From Hanstruepera flava (GTDB taxonomy: Bacteria > Bacteroidota > Bacteroidia > Flavobacteriales > Flavobacteriaceae): 64,000 bases of DNA. Shown here piece by piece: positions 33,821-42,218 of this stretch. Both the position numbers and the translations under genes were made by a program. The stretch lies in contig NZ_JALJCW010000004.1 of assembly GCF_023634025.1 (NCBI RefSeq), positions 1 to 64,000 on the forward strand. The letters run 5' to 3'. The notes under the pieces are model-generated. The model saw only the letters and a program-made list of their open reading frames with translations. It was not told the origin of the DNA and made no database searches. Each line of letters starts with the position of its first letter. The stretch's first letter is position 1.

Positions 33821-34417
33821 ATGCCCTACAAGAATTTTGAAGAATACAATATTCAGGTTACAGATGATGTGAAAGCCCGTTATAAAAAAATCATTGAAGA
33901 TTTAGGTGAAGACACAAACAGAGATGGTTTGCAAAAAACACCCGAACGCGCTTCAAAGGCTATGCAATTTTTGACTCAAGGTTATAATCAAGATGCTGCA
34001 GCAATCCTTAAAAGTGCCATGTTCAAGGAATCGTATAACGAAATGGTAATTGTAAAGGATATTGAATTGTATTCTTTGTGTGAGCATCATATTTTGCCCT
34101 TTTTCGGAAAGGCTCACATAGCTTACATTCCAAATGGTCATATTGTTGGTTTAAGTAAAATACCTAGAATTGTTGATGTTTTCGCAAGACGCTTGCAAGT
34201 TCAAGAACGGTTAACCGAACAGATATTGGATTGCATAAATGATACCTTAAAACCTCAAGGTGTTGCTGTAGTTATTGAAGCTTCCCATATGTGTATGATG
34301 ATGCGCGGCGTGCAAAAGCAAAACTCGGTGACCACCACATCTGGTTTTCGTGGGCAGTTTGAAAAAATTGAGACCCGAAATGAGTTTTTAAAATTAATTA
34401 GTGAGAAATTGTCATAA
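33821..34417 (+). CDS. folE: GTP cyclohydrolase I
   Basis: A 198-aa protein, first enzyme of tetrahydrofolate (and pterin) synthesis: GTP to 7,8-dihydroneopterin triphosphate. Zinc ligands Cys87 and His90 in LCEHHILPF and Cys158 in SHMCMMMRG are all present. The substrate-binding block [15 protein letters not shown] and the C-terminal [13 protein letters not shown] are typical. Type IA form with zinc Cys. Length is normal. The gene is followed 54 bp later by a small membrane-protein gene on the same strand. Confidence 0.96.
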   Translation: MPYKNFEEYNIQVTDDVKARYKKIIEDLGEDTNRDGLQKTPERASKAMQFLTQGYNQDAAAILKSAMFKESYNEMVIVKDIELYSLCEHHILPFFGKAHIAYIPNGHIVGLSKIPRIVDVFARRLQVQERLTEQILDCINDTLKPQGVAVVIEASHMCMMMRGVQKQNSVTTTSGFRGQFEKIETRNEFLKLISEKLS

Positions 34418-34471
34418 TCAACATTTTGGAACGTTATTTGTTTGTTAATGAATAGTTTATAATAGTTTTAT

Positions 34472-34780
34472 ATGTCATTACAAAATAGTTCAAAATCAAA
34501 AAAACTCGTTCTGGGGATTATTTTTGATTTGTTAGGTTATGTTTCCATTATATTTCCACCTTTTGATATTGTTTGGGCACCGCTATCGGCTTATCTTATG
34601 ATAAAGATGTACGAGGGCACACCTGGTAAAGTGGCTGGTGTTATTTCCTTTGTGGAGGAGGCTTTGCCGTTTGTTGATTTTATCCCGTCATTTTCGCTCA
34701 TGTGGTTATACACATTTGTTTTTACACGAAAAGAAACCAATTCTGAAAATTTAATTGAAAAAAAAGACGACCCGCAATAG
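34472..34780 (+). CDS. Small membrane protein, unknown
   Basis: A 102-aa protein with hydrophobic segments at about 14-31 (LGIIFDLLGYVSIIFPPF), 33-46 and 65-86 (FVDFIPSFSLMWLYTFVF). Its tail is charged (KKDDPQ). The DLLGYVS and PFVDFIPSFSLMW blocks are ones I recall from short Bacteroidota membrane proteins. The last codons are encoded by the left arm of the terminator hairpin and the stop codon lies in its loop. Possibly cotranscribed with folE. Confidence 0.75.
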   Translation: MSLQNSSKSKKLVLGIIFDLLGYVSIIFPPFDIVWAPLSAYLMIKMYEGTPGKVAGVISFVEEALPFVDFIPSFSLMWLYTFVFTRKETNSENLIEKKDDPQ

Positions 34781-34794
34781 GTCGTCTTTTTTTA
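34759..34794 (+). terminator. Rho-independent terminator overlapping a stop codon
   Basis: GACGACC (34766-34772) pairs with GGTCGTC (34780-34786), with A and T runs outside. The TAG of the upstream gene (34778-34780) falls in the loop and first pair. The T run continues to 34793. Confidence 0.88.
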
Positions 34795-34813
34795 TTGACT
34801 TACTTTTATTTAA

Positions 34814-35398
34814 TTACTCTACTGTAACAGGTGTAAACGTTTCTTCTATATCTGTTTCACCACCTGCGTTGGTAATATCACCATCACTAACACCTGCTGC
34901 ATCTTTGTTAGGCTCATGTCTCAAGGTTACTGTTATGTCACCATCAACCGCAGTTCCAGTGTCTATGGTTTGAAATGTAATGTCTAAACCAATTGGGTTG
35001 CCATCAGTATCCATATCATTATAAGTTACAGTACCCAAGCTATTTGTTACAGTAAAAAATACTTGGTGTTCTAAACCTTCTGCCTGTACCTCTTCAGTAA
35101 TGTCTTCAGCAGGATCTTCCAATTCATTTAAAAACTCAACTGCACCTGTGTATGTTGTATTACTTGCAAAAGGTCCAGAAATGGTTACTACTGGTGGATT
35201 TGGCCCATCACCATCTAAATCTTGTGTTTTTAATTCTACCGCTGTACCTCCTCCTGCAGGAGTAAAAGTAATTGTCATAGTTGTAATAACTTCTTCTTCA
35301 TTTACAGGAGGAGGTGGCGTATTATCATCATCGTTTGAACACGATACAATAAGATTTGTGATTAATAATAATGTCAATAATTTTAAAAATGATTTCAT
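34814..35398 (-). CDS. Acidic lipoprotein downstream of TonB receptor
   Basis: A 194-aa protein. Signal MKSFLKLLTLLLITNLIVSC with Cys20, then an acidic SNDDD and proline-rich linker. The mature part is a beta-rich domain: TFTPAGGGTAVELKTQDLDGDGPN, SGPFASNTTYTGAVEFLNE, EDITEEVQAEGLEHQVFFTVT. DLDGDGPN has the spacing of a calcium-loop-like motif. I recall homologues labelled 'type 1 periplasmic binding fold superfamily', always next to a TonB receptor. It lies 20 bp after the receptor gene, so it is probably the substrate-binding surface partner of the same transporter. Confidence 0.85.
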   Translation of the reverse strand: MKSFLKLLTLLLITNLIVSCSNDDDNTPPPPVNEEEVITTMTITFTPAGGGTAVELKTQDLDGDGPNPPVVTISGPFASNTTYTGAVEFLNELEDPAEDITEEVQAEGLEHQVFFTVTNSLGTVTYNDMDTDGNPIGLDITFQTIDTGTAVDGDITVTLRHEPNKDAAGVSDGDITNAGGETDIEETFTPVTVE

Positions 35399-35418
35399 AA
35401 TTTCTTTTTGTTTTTTAT

Positions 35419-37821
35419 TTAATAATTAAGTTGTAATTGTATAGTTATATTCCTTCCGGTATCATCAGCAAAATACCTTAACCTGTTTAAATACTCTCTA
35501 TACGATGTATTAAAAATATTATCTACTCGCGCTAAAACATTAAGTTTACTTTTCTTAAATACATTAAACGTCATGTCTGCCTGAAAATTAAATAGGTTGT
35601 AAGCAGGAGGAGGTGTGCTTATATCGACTAATTCATACGAATCTGTAGTGGGAATATAGGTTTCGAAATTATAATCGGGATACCTATTTTGTTCCGCAAC
35701 AAAAACATAATTTAAGCTTGCATTAAATGCGTTCCACTCCTTTTTACTGTAAGACACTGCAGTATCTAACCTAAATGAAGGCATATCTATTAGCGGTAAA
35801 TCTTCATCAAGATTTTGCCCATAGATGTAAGATGTTTTAACGTTAAATGAAATAGCTTTGTTGAGATAATAATCTATGTTAGCATCCAACCCAATGAGAT
35901 TGGCGTCTGTTTTCGTGTATTCCCATACTGGGAAGGCACCTCTGTTGGTTTCTTCTGTTCCAATAGGCTTTAAAAAAATAAAATCATTAACCCTATTGAA
36001 ATATGAATCTAAAGTTATGTTGAATTTGTTGTTGTTAAAAAGATAACTCAACCCAAATCTGTTAGACGTTTCCTTACCTAATCTTAAATCACCAAGTTCT
36101 ATTCTTGCAGCAGAGTGGTGTAAGCCGTCACTGAATAATTCAGATGGGTTTGGAGGTCTTGAAGACAGACTGTAATTAAATTTAATGTCGTGGTTTTCAT
36201 TAATGTCAAAAAGCAAACCTGTTGAAACGGCAAAATTATTATATGTGAAAACGGGATTGGTTAAATACTGAATTCCAACTTCATCTATAATTATATCTGA
36301 AAAATCGTCATCATAACCACGTTCTTCCCATCTGCTTATATAATAGTATTTGTAGGCATCAATATGGTTTAAGTCGTAACGTACTCCAAAATCACCAATA
36401 AACTGTTCTGAAATATTGGCCTTTAAAATAAAATAGGCACCCAAATCATATTTGGTATAATCGGGAATAAGGCGTCTAACACCAGTATCTGGGTTGGCAA
36501 AATTATCTTGAAAACGTCCTGATAATCCAAAGTTTATTAGGTATCTACCTAGTTTGTCAACTTTTACATCGCCTTTAACGCTATGGGTTTGTAACCTTAA
36601 GTCAACTGCAGCTTTATCTCTGTCATTACCCACACGCTTGTCAAACTCATACCTATGGTTGTTTTGGTAATCATATTGAAAAGTTACCTTACCAAACGAT
36701 TTAAAACGCATGTAACCTCTAGCTTTAGCTAATAAATGACTAACATCTTGTTTTGGTGCATTTATGTCATAACTGAACGGTTCGTTAATTAAAGGTTCAT
36801 CACTGTTTATGGCATTTACCAAGTCGGCTGTGTTGCCTATATGAGAACTACTTAAAATACCTAACTCGCTATCAATATAACTAAAATAGACTTCAAAGCC
36901 TTTCTCAAAACTTTTATAGCCACTTTGAAAACTACCTGATAGATTTTGGGCACCTGTATTATTCAAGTAATAATCAGGAGCCTTTAAATCACCATTTTGC
37001 TTGTATCCTAAATTTCCGTTTAAATACCAGCCCGAATCAAAGTTTTTAGCCAACGAACTATTAACATTAAACCCTCTACCGTTACTTTGATATCCCATAA
37101 TTGTTTTGCCAAAAAGGGTGTCAATAATGGCTATATTCTTGGGTTCTAATATAATTGTGCCACCTATGGCATCACTACTATAGGCCAGCGCGCTAGATCC
37201 TTTGATTACTGAAATAGAATTTGCCGAATTGATGTCAATATTGGGTGCATGCTCTATTCCCCATTCTTGGTTTTCCAACCTTACACCATTGTTTAGAATG
37301 ACAATTCTACTGCTGTGTAACCCATTAATCACAGGTTTAACAATCTCGTTACCAGTGTTTATAGAGCTAACACCAGATACCTGCTTAATAACATCACCAA
37401 GACTAGCCGAACTGTTATTATCAATGTAGTCCTTTCTAATAATAGTTTCTTGGCCAGTATCTGTTTCTTTAGATACTGAAGCGCCTTCTACATTTACGGT
37501 TTCCAGCTCTTCAACATGATGTTCCAGATACACAACTTTATACAAGTCATCCTGCAAGTCTATTTCAACAACCTTTGTTTCACAGGAAATATGCGAAATT
37601 GAAAGTTGATAAATACCTTTACATAGATCATTGATATTAAAATTACCTTCTAAATCAGATGTTGTATACGAATCTGTTGTCTTATTGTATATGGTAGCAT
37701 TAACTATTGGTTCACCATTATGAAAATCTTGTATTTTACCAGATAAATTCAGTTTACAGGTTTGACCAATTGCACTAAAACCAAAAATAAACACAGCTAT
37801 TGTAGCAATGCAGTGCTTCAT
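35419..37821 (-). CDS. TonB-dependent outer-membrane receptor
   Basis: An 800-aa protein. Signal peptide (MKHCIATIAVFIFGFSAIGQ). A carboxypeptidase-like N-terminal domain (LSGKIQDFHNGEPIVNATIYN, residues 24-100) leads to the plug domain at about 115-225 (ASLGDVIKQVSGVSSINTGNEIVKPVINGLHSSRIVILNNGVR). The 22-strand barrel ends YRYFADDTGRNITIQLQLNY with the C-terminal aromatic. It imports a large or scarce solute with TonB/ExbBD energy. His-rich upstream protein and acidic lipoprotein downstream suggest a metal, perhaps zinc or copper; this is inferred from neighbours. It is too short and lacks a SusD partner for a SusC role. Confidence 0.92.
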   Translation of the reverse strand: MKHCIATIAVFIFGFSAIGQTCKLNLSGKIQDFHNGEPIVNATIYNKTTDSYTTSDLEGNFNINDLCKGIYQLSISHISCETKVVEIDLQDDLYKVVYLEHHVEELETVNVEGASVSKETDTGQETIIRKDYIDNNSSASLGDVIKQVSGVSSINTGNEIVKPVINGLHSSRIVILNNGVRLENQEWGIEHAPNIDINSANSISVIKGSSALAYSSDAIGGTIILEPKNIAIIDTLFGKTIMGYQSNGRGFNVNSSLAKNFDSGWYLNGNLGYKQNGDLKAPDYYLNNTGAQNLSGSFQSGYKSFEKGFEVYFSYIDSELGILSSSHIGNTADLVNAINSDEPLINEPFSYDINAPKQDVSHLLAKARGYMRFKSFGKVTFQYDYQNNHRYEFDKRVGNDRDKAAVDLRLQTHSVKGDVKVDKLGRYLINFGLSGRFQDNFANPDTGVRRLIPDYTKYDLGAYFILKANISEQFIGDFGVRYDLNHIDAYKYYYISRWEERGYDDDFSDIIIDEVGIQYLTNPVFTYNNFAVSTGLLFDINENHDIKFNYSLSSRPPNPSELFSDGLHHSAARIELGDLRLGKETSNRFGLSYLFNNNKFNITLDSYFNRVNDFIFLKPIGTEETNRGAFPVWEYTKTDANLIGLDANIDYYLNKAISFNVKTSYIYGQNLDEDLPLIDMPSFRLDTAVSYSKKEWNAFNASLNYVFVAEQNRYPDYNFETYIPTTDSYELVDISTPPPAYNLFNFQADMTFNVFKKSKLNVLARVDNIFNTSYREYLNRLRYFADDTGRNITIQLQLNY

Positions 37822-37903
37822 GTTTTAATTTATTAGTTTTTAAATTTAATTTTAGTGTACGTTTTTCGGAGATATGTCATTCATAAAACGTCACATAACT
37901 TTA

Positions 37904-38242
37904 TTAAACTAATATTTGAGGAGGAGCTCTTAAGGAAAAGTATAAATGCTGATGATTATATTTGAAGTTATATAACCCAAAATTTTCTATAGAAGAGTAA
38001 AAATCTATGATAGGGATTTTATACTGAAAGTCAGGAATTAGTAAAGAATTACTAATATTAAACTTATAAAACTCACACTCTAAATCTAGCGTATGTAGGT
38101 GAGTGGTAGAGCTATCAACACATACTTCATGCTTATGGTCTTCAAAGGCATGGCCTAACTTAACAACAGAAGGTGCTAATAAAGTTAGCACAATACTTAT
38201 TGTAAGGCATTTAAAAATTATATGTTGTAATAGGTTCTGCAT
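37904..38242 (-). CDS. His-rich small exported protein upstream of TonB receptor
   Basis: A 112-aa protein. An N-terminal hydrophobic segment (CLTISIVLTLLAPSVVKLGHA) acts as signal or anchor. It is followed by a His/Cys/acidic cluster, FEDHKHEVCVDSSTTHLHTLDLECEFYKF, with five His and two Cys that could bind a metal. The ending is NFKYNHQHLYFSLRAPP. This layout recurs in front of TonB receptors in Flavobacteria as I remember them. It is 82 bp upstream of the receptor start and overlaps the next gene by 1 nt. Probably a periplasmic metal-binding accessory. Confidence 0.75.
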   Translation of the reverse strand: MQNLLQHIIFKCLTISIVLTLLAPSVVKLGHAFEDHKHEVCVDSSTTHLHTLDLECEFYKFNISNSLLIPDFQYKIPIIDFYSSIENFGLYNFKYNHQHLYFSLRAPPQILV

Positions 38243-38736
38243 TAATCTATAAACCGCTTAAAACCAAATCTACGAAGCATCTTTTTTTCAAACGTCCAGA
38301 AAAACTGAAATTGTCCAAATAGCCATCCAAAAAACACCAATAGAATTTGGTAGAAAATGAGCCCAATAATAATGAATAATATCCAATAAACAATGGGGTT
38401 TAAGTTTTCTTTAGTTATACCAAGTAGTTTAATTATCGGCCTTCCAACAAAAAGGGAAGACGTTCCTGTAATGGCAAAGACAATAAAAATACGTATCATT
38501 TCCCATTTGTAATCTACAACCCATTTGTTTTCAAGCTTTTTAAACAGGAACAATGTTATTTTCAGAAAAACAAAATAGAGTACCAGTGTAGCTAAAATAG
38601 TAAAGGCAATATGGTAATCTGAAGTGAATTTATAGGCCAATTTAAACGAACTATAAAGAAGGCCCACTATGCCTAGAAAAGGAAACAATAATTGCCAATT
38701 CTCTTGTATTTCCCAACGCTCTTTAAATTGTTTCAT
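38242..38736 (-). CDS. Polytopic membrane protein (DUF6787-like)
   Basis: A 164-aa protein with four TM segments: LLFPFLGIVGLLYSSFKLAY, IAFTILATLVLYFVFLKITLFLF, MIRIFIVFAITGTSSLFVGRP and YWILFIIIGLIFYQILLVFFGWLFG. The ending is EKKMLRRFGFKRFI. I recall this ending and the RWEIQENWQL start in proteins labelled DUF6787, sometimes mis-called prolipoprotein diacylglyceryl transferase. Function unknown. The His-rich gene follows with 1-nt overlap, so it may belong to the metal-uptake transcript. Confidence 0.75.
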   Translation of the reverse strand: MKQFKERWEIQENWQLLFPFLGIVGLLYSSFKLAYKFTSDYHIAFTILATLVLYFVFLKITLFLFKKLENKWVVDYKWEMIRIFIVFAITGTSSLFVGRPIIKLLGITKENLNPIVYWILFIIIGLIFYQILLVFFGWLFGQFQFFWTFEKKMLRRFGFKRFID

Positions 38737-38783
38737 GCTTTAAATTTGGGTGCAAAGATAATTCAAAATCTAGGAATGGCGAA

Positions 38784-39215
38784 CTAAAATCGTGGATTGT
38801 GTGTGGTTAATTTTTGATTGTATTTTTCTTCAAAAAACACAAAGTAGTGGTATAGTGTATAATTAACGTCAAAACCATAATCAACCCCTTGCGTGTAATT
38901 TATTTGCATGTCATACAAACTCGTATTATACCCAGATGTTACAACGCGTCTATTCCATTCGGTGACATATTGAATATTTCTGGCTTCTAAAAACGATTGC
39001 GTATAATACGATTTTGGTCTAGCACGACGTAGCATCCAAGAATCAAATCCAGAGTCAATAATGATAACTTCGTATTCAAGCTCATCATTTGCAATACGAA
39101 TGGTATCTTGGGTTTCTTCTCGGTCAACCTCATTACTCGATGACACACCTGCATTATTTGTTTTGCAGCTGGCAAATAACAAAGCAATAATCAATATGGA
39201 GAGCAACGCTTTCAT
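38784..39215 (-). CDS. DUF6146-like lipoprotein
   Basis: A 143-aa protein. The ATG at 39215 gives MKALLSILIIALLFASC, a lipoprotein signal with lipobox FASC (Cys17); a longer frame to 39302 would ruin it. The body EYEVIIIDSGFDSWMLRRARPKSYYTQSFLEARNIQYVTEWNRRV is very characteristic of a conserved Flavobacteriaceae family (DUF6146). Function unknown, likely outer-membrane. It is downstream of the DUF937 gene, with a terminator between them at 39281-39313. Confidence 0.82.
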   Translation of the reverse strand: MKALLSILIIALLFASCKTNNAGVSSSNEVDREETQDTIRIANDELEYEVIIIDSGFDSWMLRRARPKSYYTQSFLEARNIQYVTEWNRRVVTSGYNTSLYDMQINYTQGVDYGFDVNYTLYHYFVFFEEKYNQKLTTHNPRF

Positions 39216-39280
39216 TTGGCAATTTTTATTAAAAATACAAATAATTACTGGTTTTATAAAAATGCATAAGCTCTTAAACA

Positions 39281-39313
39281 AAAAAAAGCCAGGCTTGTAC
39301 AAGTCTGGCTTTT
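39281..39313 (-). terminator. Rho-independent terminator
   Basis: AGCCAGGCTTGTACAAGTCTGGCT is a near-perfect dyad. On the minus strand it is followed by a T run (A run 39280-39287 on plus). It ends the DUF937/serA-serC direction transcript. Confidence 0.85.
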
Positions 39314-39336
39314 AATTATAAATTTTAAAAAAAGAA

Positions 39337-39972
39337 TTACTTTCCGAACAGTCCACCTAGTAAGCCTCCAAGGCCACCTTTCTTTTTGTTTCCACCCAGT
39401 ACCATTCCAGCTACATCATCAACAACACTACCATCACCATCAGCATCTAAAATAGATTCCAAAAAGCTTTGTTCTTGTTGAGGCGAGTTTCCTGTAAGTA
39501 ATCCACCTAAAAGACTTTCTAATCCAGAAGGGCTGTTAACTTGTTTTTCGCGAGTTTGTTTTCCAAGCATGCCTAATAACAATGGAGCTGCTATTTTTAA
39601 TATTTGAGCAACCGAGTTTGAATCCACGCCTGCTTTTGCTCCAATAGCATTTTGTACGTTGGTTTGTTTTTGGCCTAAAACATGGCCTAAAATTTTACTG
39701 CCATCATCCAAAACATTTTGGTCAACACCACCTCCAAACAAACCATCTAGATTATCTAGAATGCTGCCATCATGCTTACTATTTAATGCTCCCATAAGAC
39801 CTTCAGCACCTTGAGGAGTTGAAGCATTGCGTTTCATGGCAGCCATTAAAACAGGCAAAGCCATAGTTAAAACATCATTGGTTTTATTCTCTGATTCGTT
39901 GGTTTGGCCAGCAACACCGCTAACTATGCTTTTGCCAATATCACTGTTTAATAAATCTAAAATTCCAGACAT
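39337..39972 (-). CDS. DUF937 (YidB-like) protein
   Basis: A 211-aa protein. The helical repeats of DUF937 are seen as TMALPVLMAAMKRNASTPQGAEGLMGAL and VAQILKIAAPLLLGMLGKQ. A calcium-loop-like DADGDGSVVDDVAGM and a glycine-rich tail (KKGGLGGLLGGLFGK) follow, ending after a Leu/Gly run. No signal peptide. The function of the family is unknown; it is common in bacteria. It sits 52 bp downstream of serA. Confidence 0.88.
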   Translation of the reverse strand: MSGILDLLNSDIGKSIVSGVAGQTNESENKTNDVLTMALPVLMAAMKRNASTPQGAEGLMGALNSKHDGSILDNLDGLFGGGVDQNVLDDGSKILGHVLGQKQTNVQNAIGAKAGVDSNSVAQILKIAAPLLLGMLGKQTREKQVNSPSGLESLLGGLLTGNSPQQEQSFLESILDADGDGSVVDDVAGMVLGGNKKKGGLGGLLGGLFGK

Positions 39973-40024
39973 GCGTATTTAATTTGATTAATAGAGCCTC
40001 AAGATACTAAATATCAATTAATTG

Positions 40025-40987
40025 TTAGTTGTCTTTTACTTTTAATAAACTAATAATTTGAGATGCCAATTCTGTTCCAATTCTGTCTTGGGCTTCATTG
40101 GTTGCAGCACCAATGTGTGGGGTTAATGAAATACGACGGTCCATTAAAACTTTAATAGCTGGTTTTGGTTCCTCTTCAAAGGTATCCAAGCCTGCAAAGG
40201 CCACTTTTCCAGATTCTAAAGCTTCAATTAACGCTACTTCATCAATTACACCACCTCGTGCAGCATTAATAATACCAACACCATCTTTCATGATTTCAAA
40301 ATGACTCTTCCCAATTACATAATCGTCTTGGGCTGGTACATGCAAGGTCACAAAATCAGAATGCTTTAAAACCTCTTTCATCGGTTCAGTTTCTATTTCA
40401 ACATTTATATACTGTCCGTTATAGAATTCAACCTTAATATCTGCTTTGCCAACAAACTTATCACTGGCAATAACTTTCATGCCAATACCCAGGGCTATTT
40501 TGGCAACTTCACGGCCAATACGCCCAAAACCAATAATTCCTAATGTCTTTCCACGTAATTCAGTTCCGTTGGCGTAATTTTTCTTTAACGACTTAAATTG
40601 GGTATCACCATCCAATGGCATATTTCTATTGGAATCGTGTAAAAAACGTGCACCGCCAAACAAGTGGGCAAATACCAATTCGGCTACAGATTGAGAAGAT
40701 GCTGCTGGTGTATTAATAACATGAATACCCTTATTACGTGCATATTCAACATCAATATTATCCATACCAACACCACCACGGCCAATGATTTTTAAAGAGG
40801 GGCAGCTATCTATTAAATCTTTTCTAACTTTAGTAGCACTACGTACTAAAAGTACAGCAATTTGGTTGTCGTTAATATAATTAGCTAATTGCTCTTGGGC
40901 TACTGTAGTTGTTAACACTTCAAACCCACCAGCTTCTAATGCTTCAATACCGCTTTTTGAAATGCCATCGTTTGCTAATACTTTCAT
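40025..40987 (-). CDS. serA: D-3-phosphoglycerate dehydrogenase (short form)
   Basis: A 320-aa protein, first step of serine synthesis. The start MKVLANDGISKSG at 40987 is chosen; a longer frame to 41017 has no conserved residues. NAD-binding GIIGFGRIGREVAK, catalytic Arg in LLVRSATKVRKD/NAARGGVIDE, Glu in DTFEEEPKP and His in LTPHIGAAT are all present. There is no C-terminal ACT or intervening domain, so serine feedback inhibition of the E. coli type is not expected. It lies just downstream of serC, so serine synthesis genes are paired. Confidence 0.94.
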   Translation of the reverse strand: MKVLANDGISKSGIEALEAGGFEVLTTTVAQEQLANYINDNQIAVLLVRSATKVRKDLIDSCPSLKIIGRGGVGMDNIDVEYARNKGIHVINTPAASSQSVAELVFAHLFGGARFLHDSNRNMPLDGDTQFKSLKKNYANGTELRGKTLGIIGFGRIGREVAKIALGIGMKVIASDKFVGKADIKVEFYNGQYINVEIETEPMKEVLKHSDFVTLHVPAQDDYVIGKSHFEIMKDGVGIINAARGGVIDEVALIEALESGKVAFAGLDTFEEEPKPAIKVLMDRRISLTPHIGAATNEAQDRIGTELASQIISLLKVKDN

Positions 40988-41083
40988 AATTATTTCCTGT
41001 CTTTCGACACTGCTCAAGATAAACTCCAGCAGGATTTTTTTTAATTAAACTTATATTTAAAAGTTCCCATGGTTATGGAAACA

Positions 41084-42145
41084 CTATGCTTTACGCTCTA
41101 ATTCACTCATTACATCAACCAAAATACCAACGCTGTCTAAAGGCAAGGCGTTGTACATAGAGGCACGATAACCACCAACACTTCGGTGTCCGTTTAGTCC
41201 ATTTATACCTTCTTCTTTTAGCATGGTTTCAAAGGTTTCCTTTAAATCCTCGTTGGTAAGGTTAAAGGTGGCGTTCATGATTGAGCGATCTTCTTTTGTA
41301 GAAAACCCTTTAAATAGTGGGTTTAAATCAATTTCTGAATAAATTAATTGCGCTTTCTTTTCGTTTTCTTTTTCAATGGCTTCAATACCACCTAAATTCT
41401 TCAACCATTCCAATGTCAACATAGACACATAAACTGCAAATACAGGAGGTGTGTTAAACATGCTGCTTTTGCTAATATGCACCTTGTAATCCATCATTGA
41501 TGGTATTTTACGTGATACTTTCCCTAGAATATCTTCACGAACTACTACCAGTGTGGTTCCTGCTGGACCCATGTTTTTTTGTGCGCCTGCATATATTAAA
41601 TCAAATTGTGTAAAATCTAACTGACGTGAAAAAATATCACTACTCATATCGCATACCATAGGTATATCGCAATCTGGAAACGCTTTCATTTGTGTTCCAA
41701 AAATAGTGTTGTTTGAGGTGCAGTGAAAATAATCGTAATCTGTTGGAATATCGTAACCCTTTGGAATGTAGTTGTAGTTCGCATCTTTAGATGAAGCCAC
41801 TTCGTAAATATCATCAAAAATACGGGCTTCTTTTATGGCTTTGTCACTCCAGGTTCCTGTATTTAAGTAGCCTGCTCGTTTTTCCAATAAGTTAAGGGCA
41901 ACCATTAAAAATTGTGTGCTGGCACCACCTTGTAGGAAAAGTGCTTTATAGCCCTTGCCTTCAAGACCTAACAATTCTAAAACCAAAGCACGCGCTTTTT
42001 CCATAACATCTACAAAAGGTTTACTCCTGTGCGATATTTCTAGTAATGATAAGCCGTTATCGAAATCTAAAATAGCTTCAGATGCTTTAAGCATAACTGC
42101 CTTTGGTAAAATGCATGGACCTGCACTAAAATTGTGTCGTTTCAT
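41084..42145 (-). CDS. serC: Phosphoserine aminotransferase
   Basis: A 353-aa PLP enzyme, second step of serine synthesis (also pyridoxal synthesis). The start is ATG 42145 (MKRHNFSAGPCILP), the conserved N-terminus. PLP-Lys is in YAGAQKNMGPAG. LFLQGGASTQFLM binds the phosphate, and GLNGHRSVGGYRASMYNA is the C-terminal phosphate-binding block. Length is normal. First gene of the serC-serA pair, 96 bp apart. Confidence 0.96.
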   Translation of the reverse strand: MKRHNFSAGPCILPKAVMLKASEAILDFDNGLSLLEISHRSKPFVDVMEKARALVLELLGLEGKGYKALFLQGGASTQFLMVALNLLEKRAGYLNTGTWSDKAIKEARIFDDIYEVASSKDANYNYIPKGYDIPTDYDYFHCTSNNTIFGTQMKAFPDCDIPMVCDMSSDIFSRQLDFTQFDLIYAGAQKNMGPAGTTLVVVREDILGKVSRKIPSMMDYKVHISKSSMFNTPPVFAVYVSMLTLEWLKNLGGIEAIEKENEKKAQLIYSEIDLNPLFKGFSTKEDRSIMNATFNLTNEDLKETFETMLKEEGINGLNGHRSVGGYRASMYNALPLDSVGILVDVMSELERKA

Positions 42146-42218
42146 GGTGAGTTTTTTAATAAGCACAAAGGTGCTAAATTCTTATAAGAATGCCGTTAAT
42201 AAATTGATAATTTATCAA

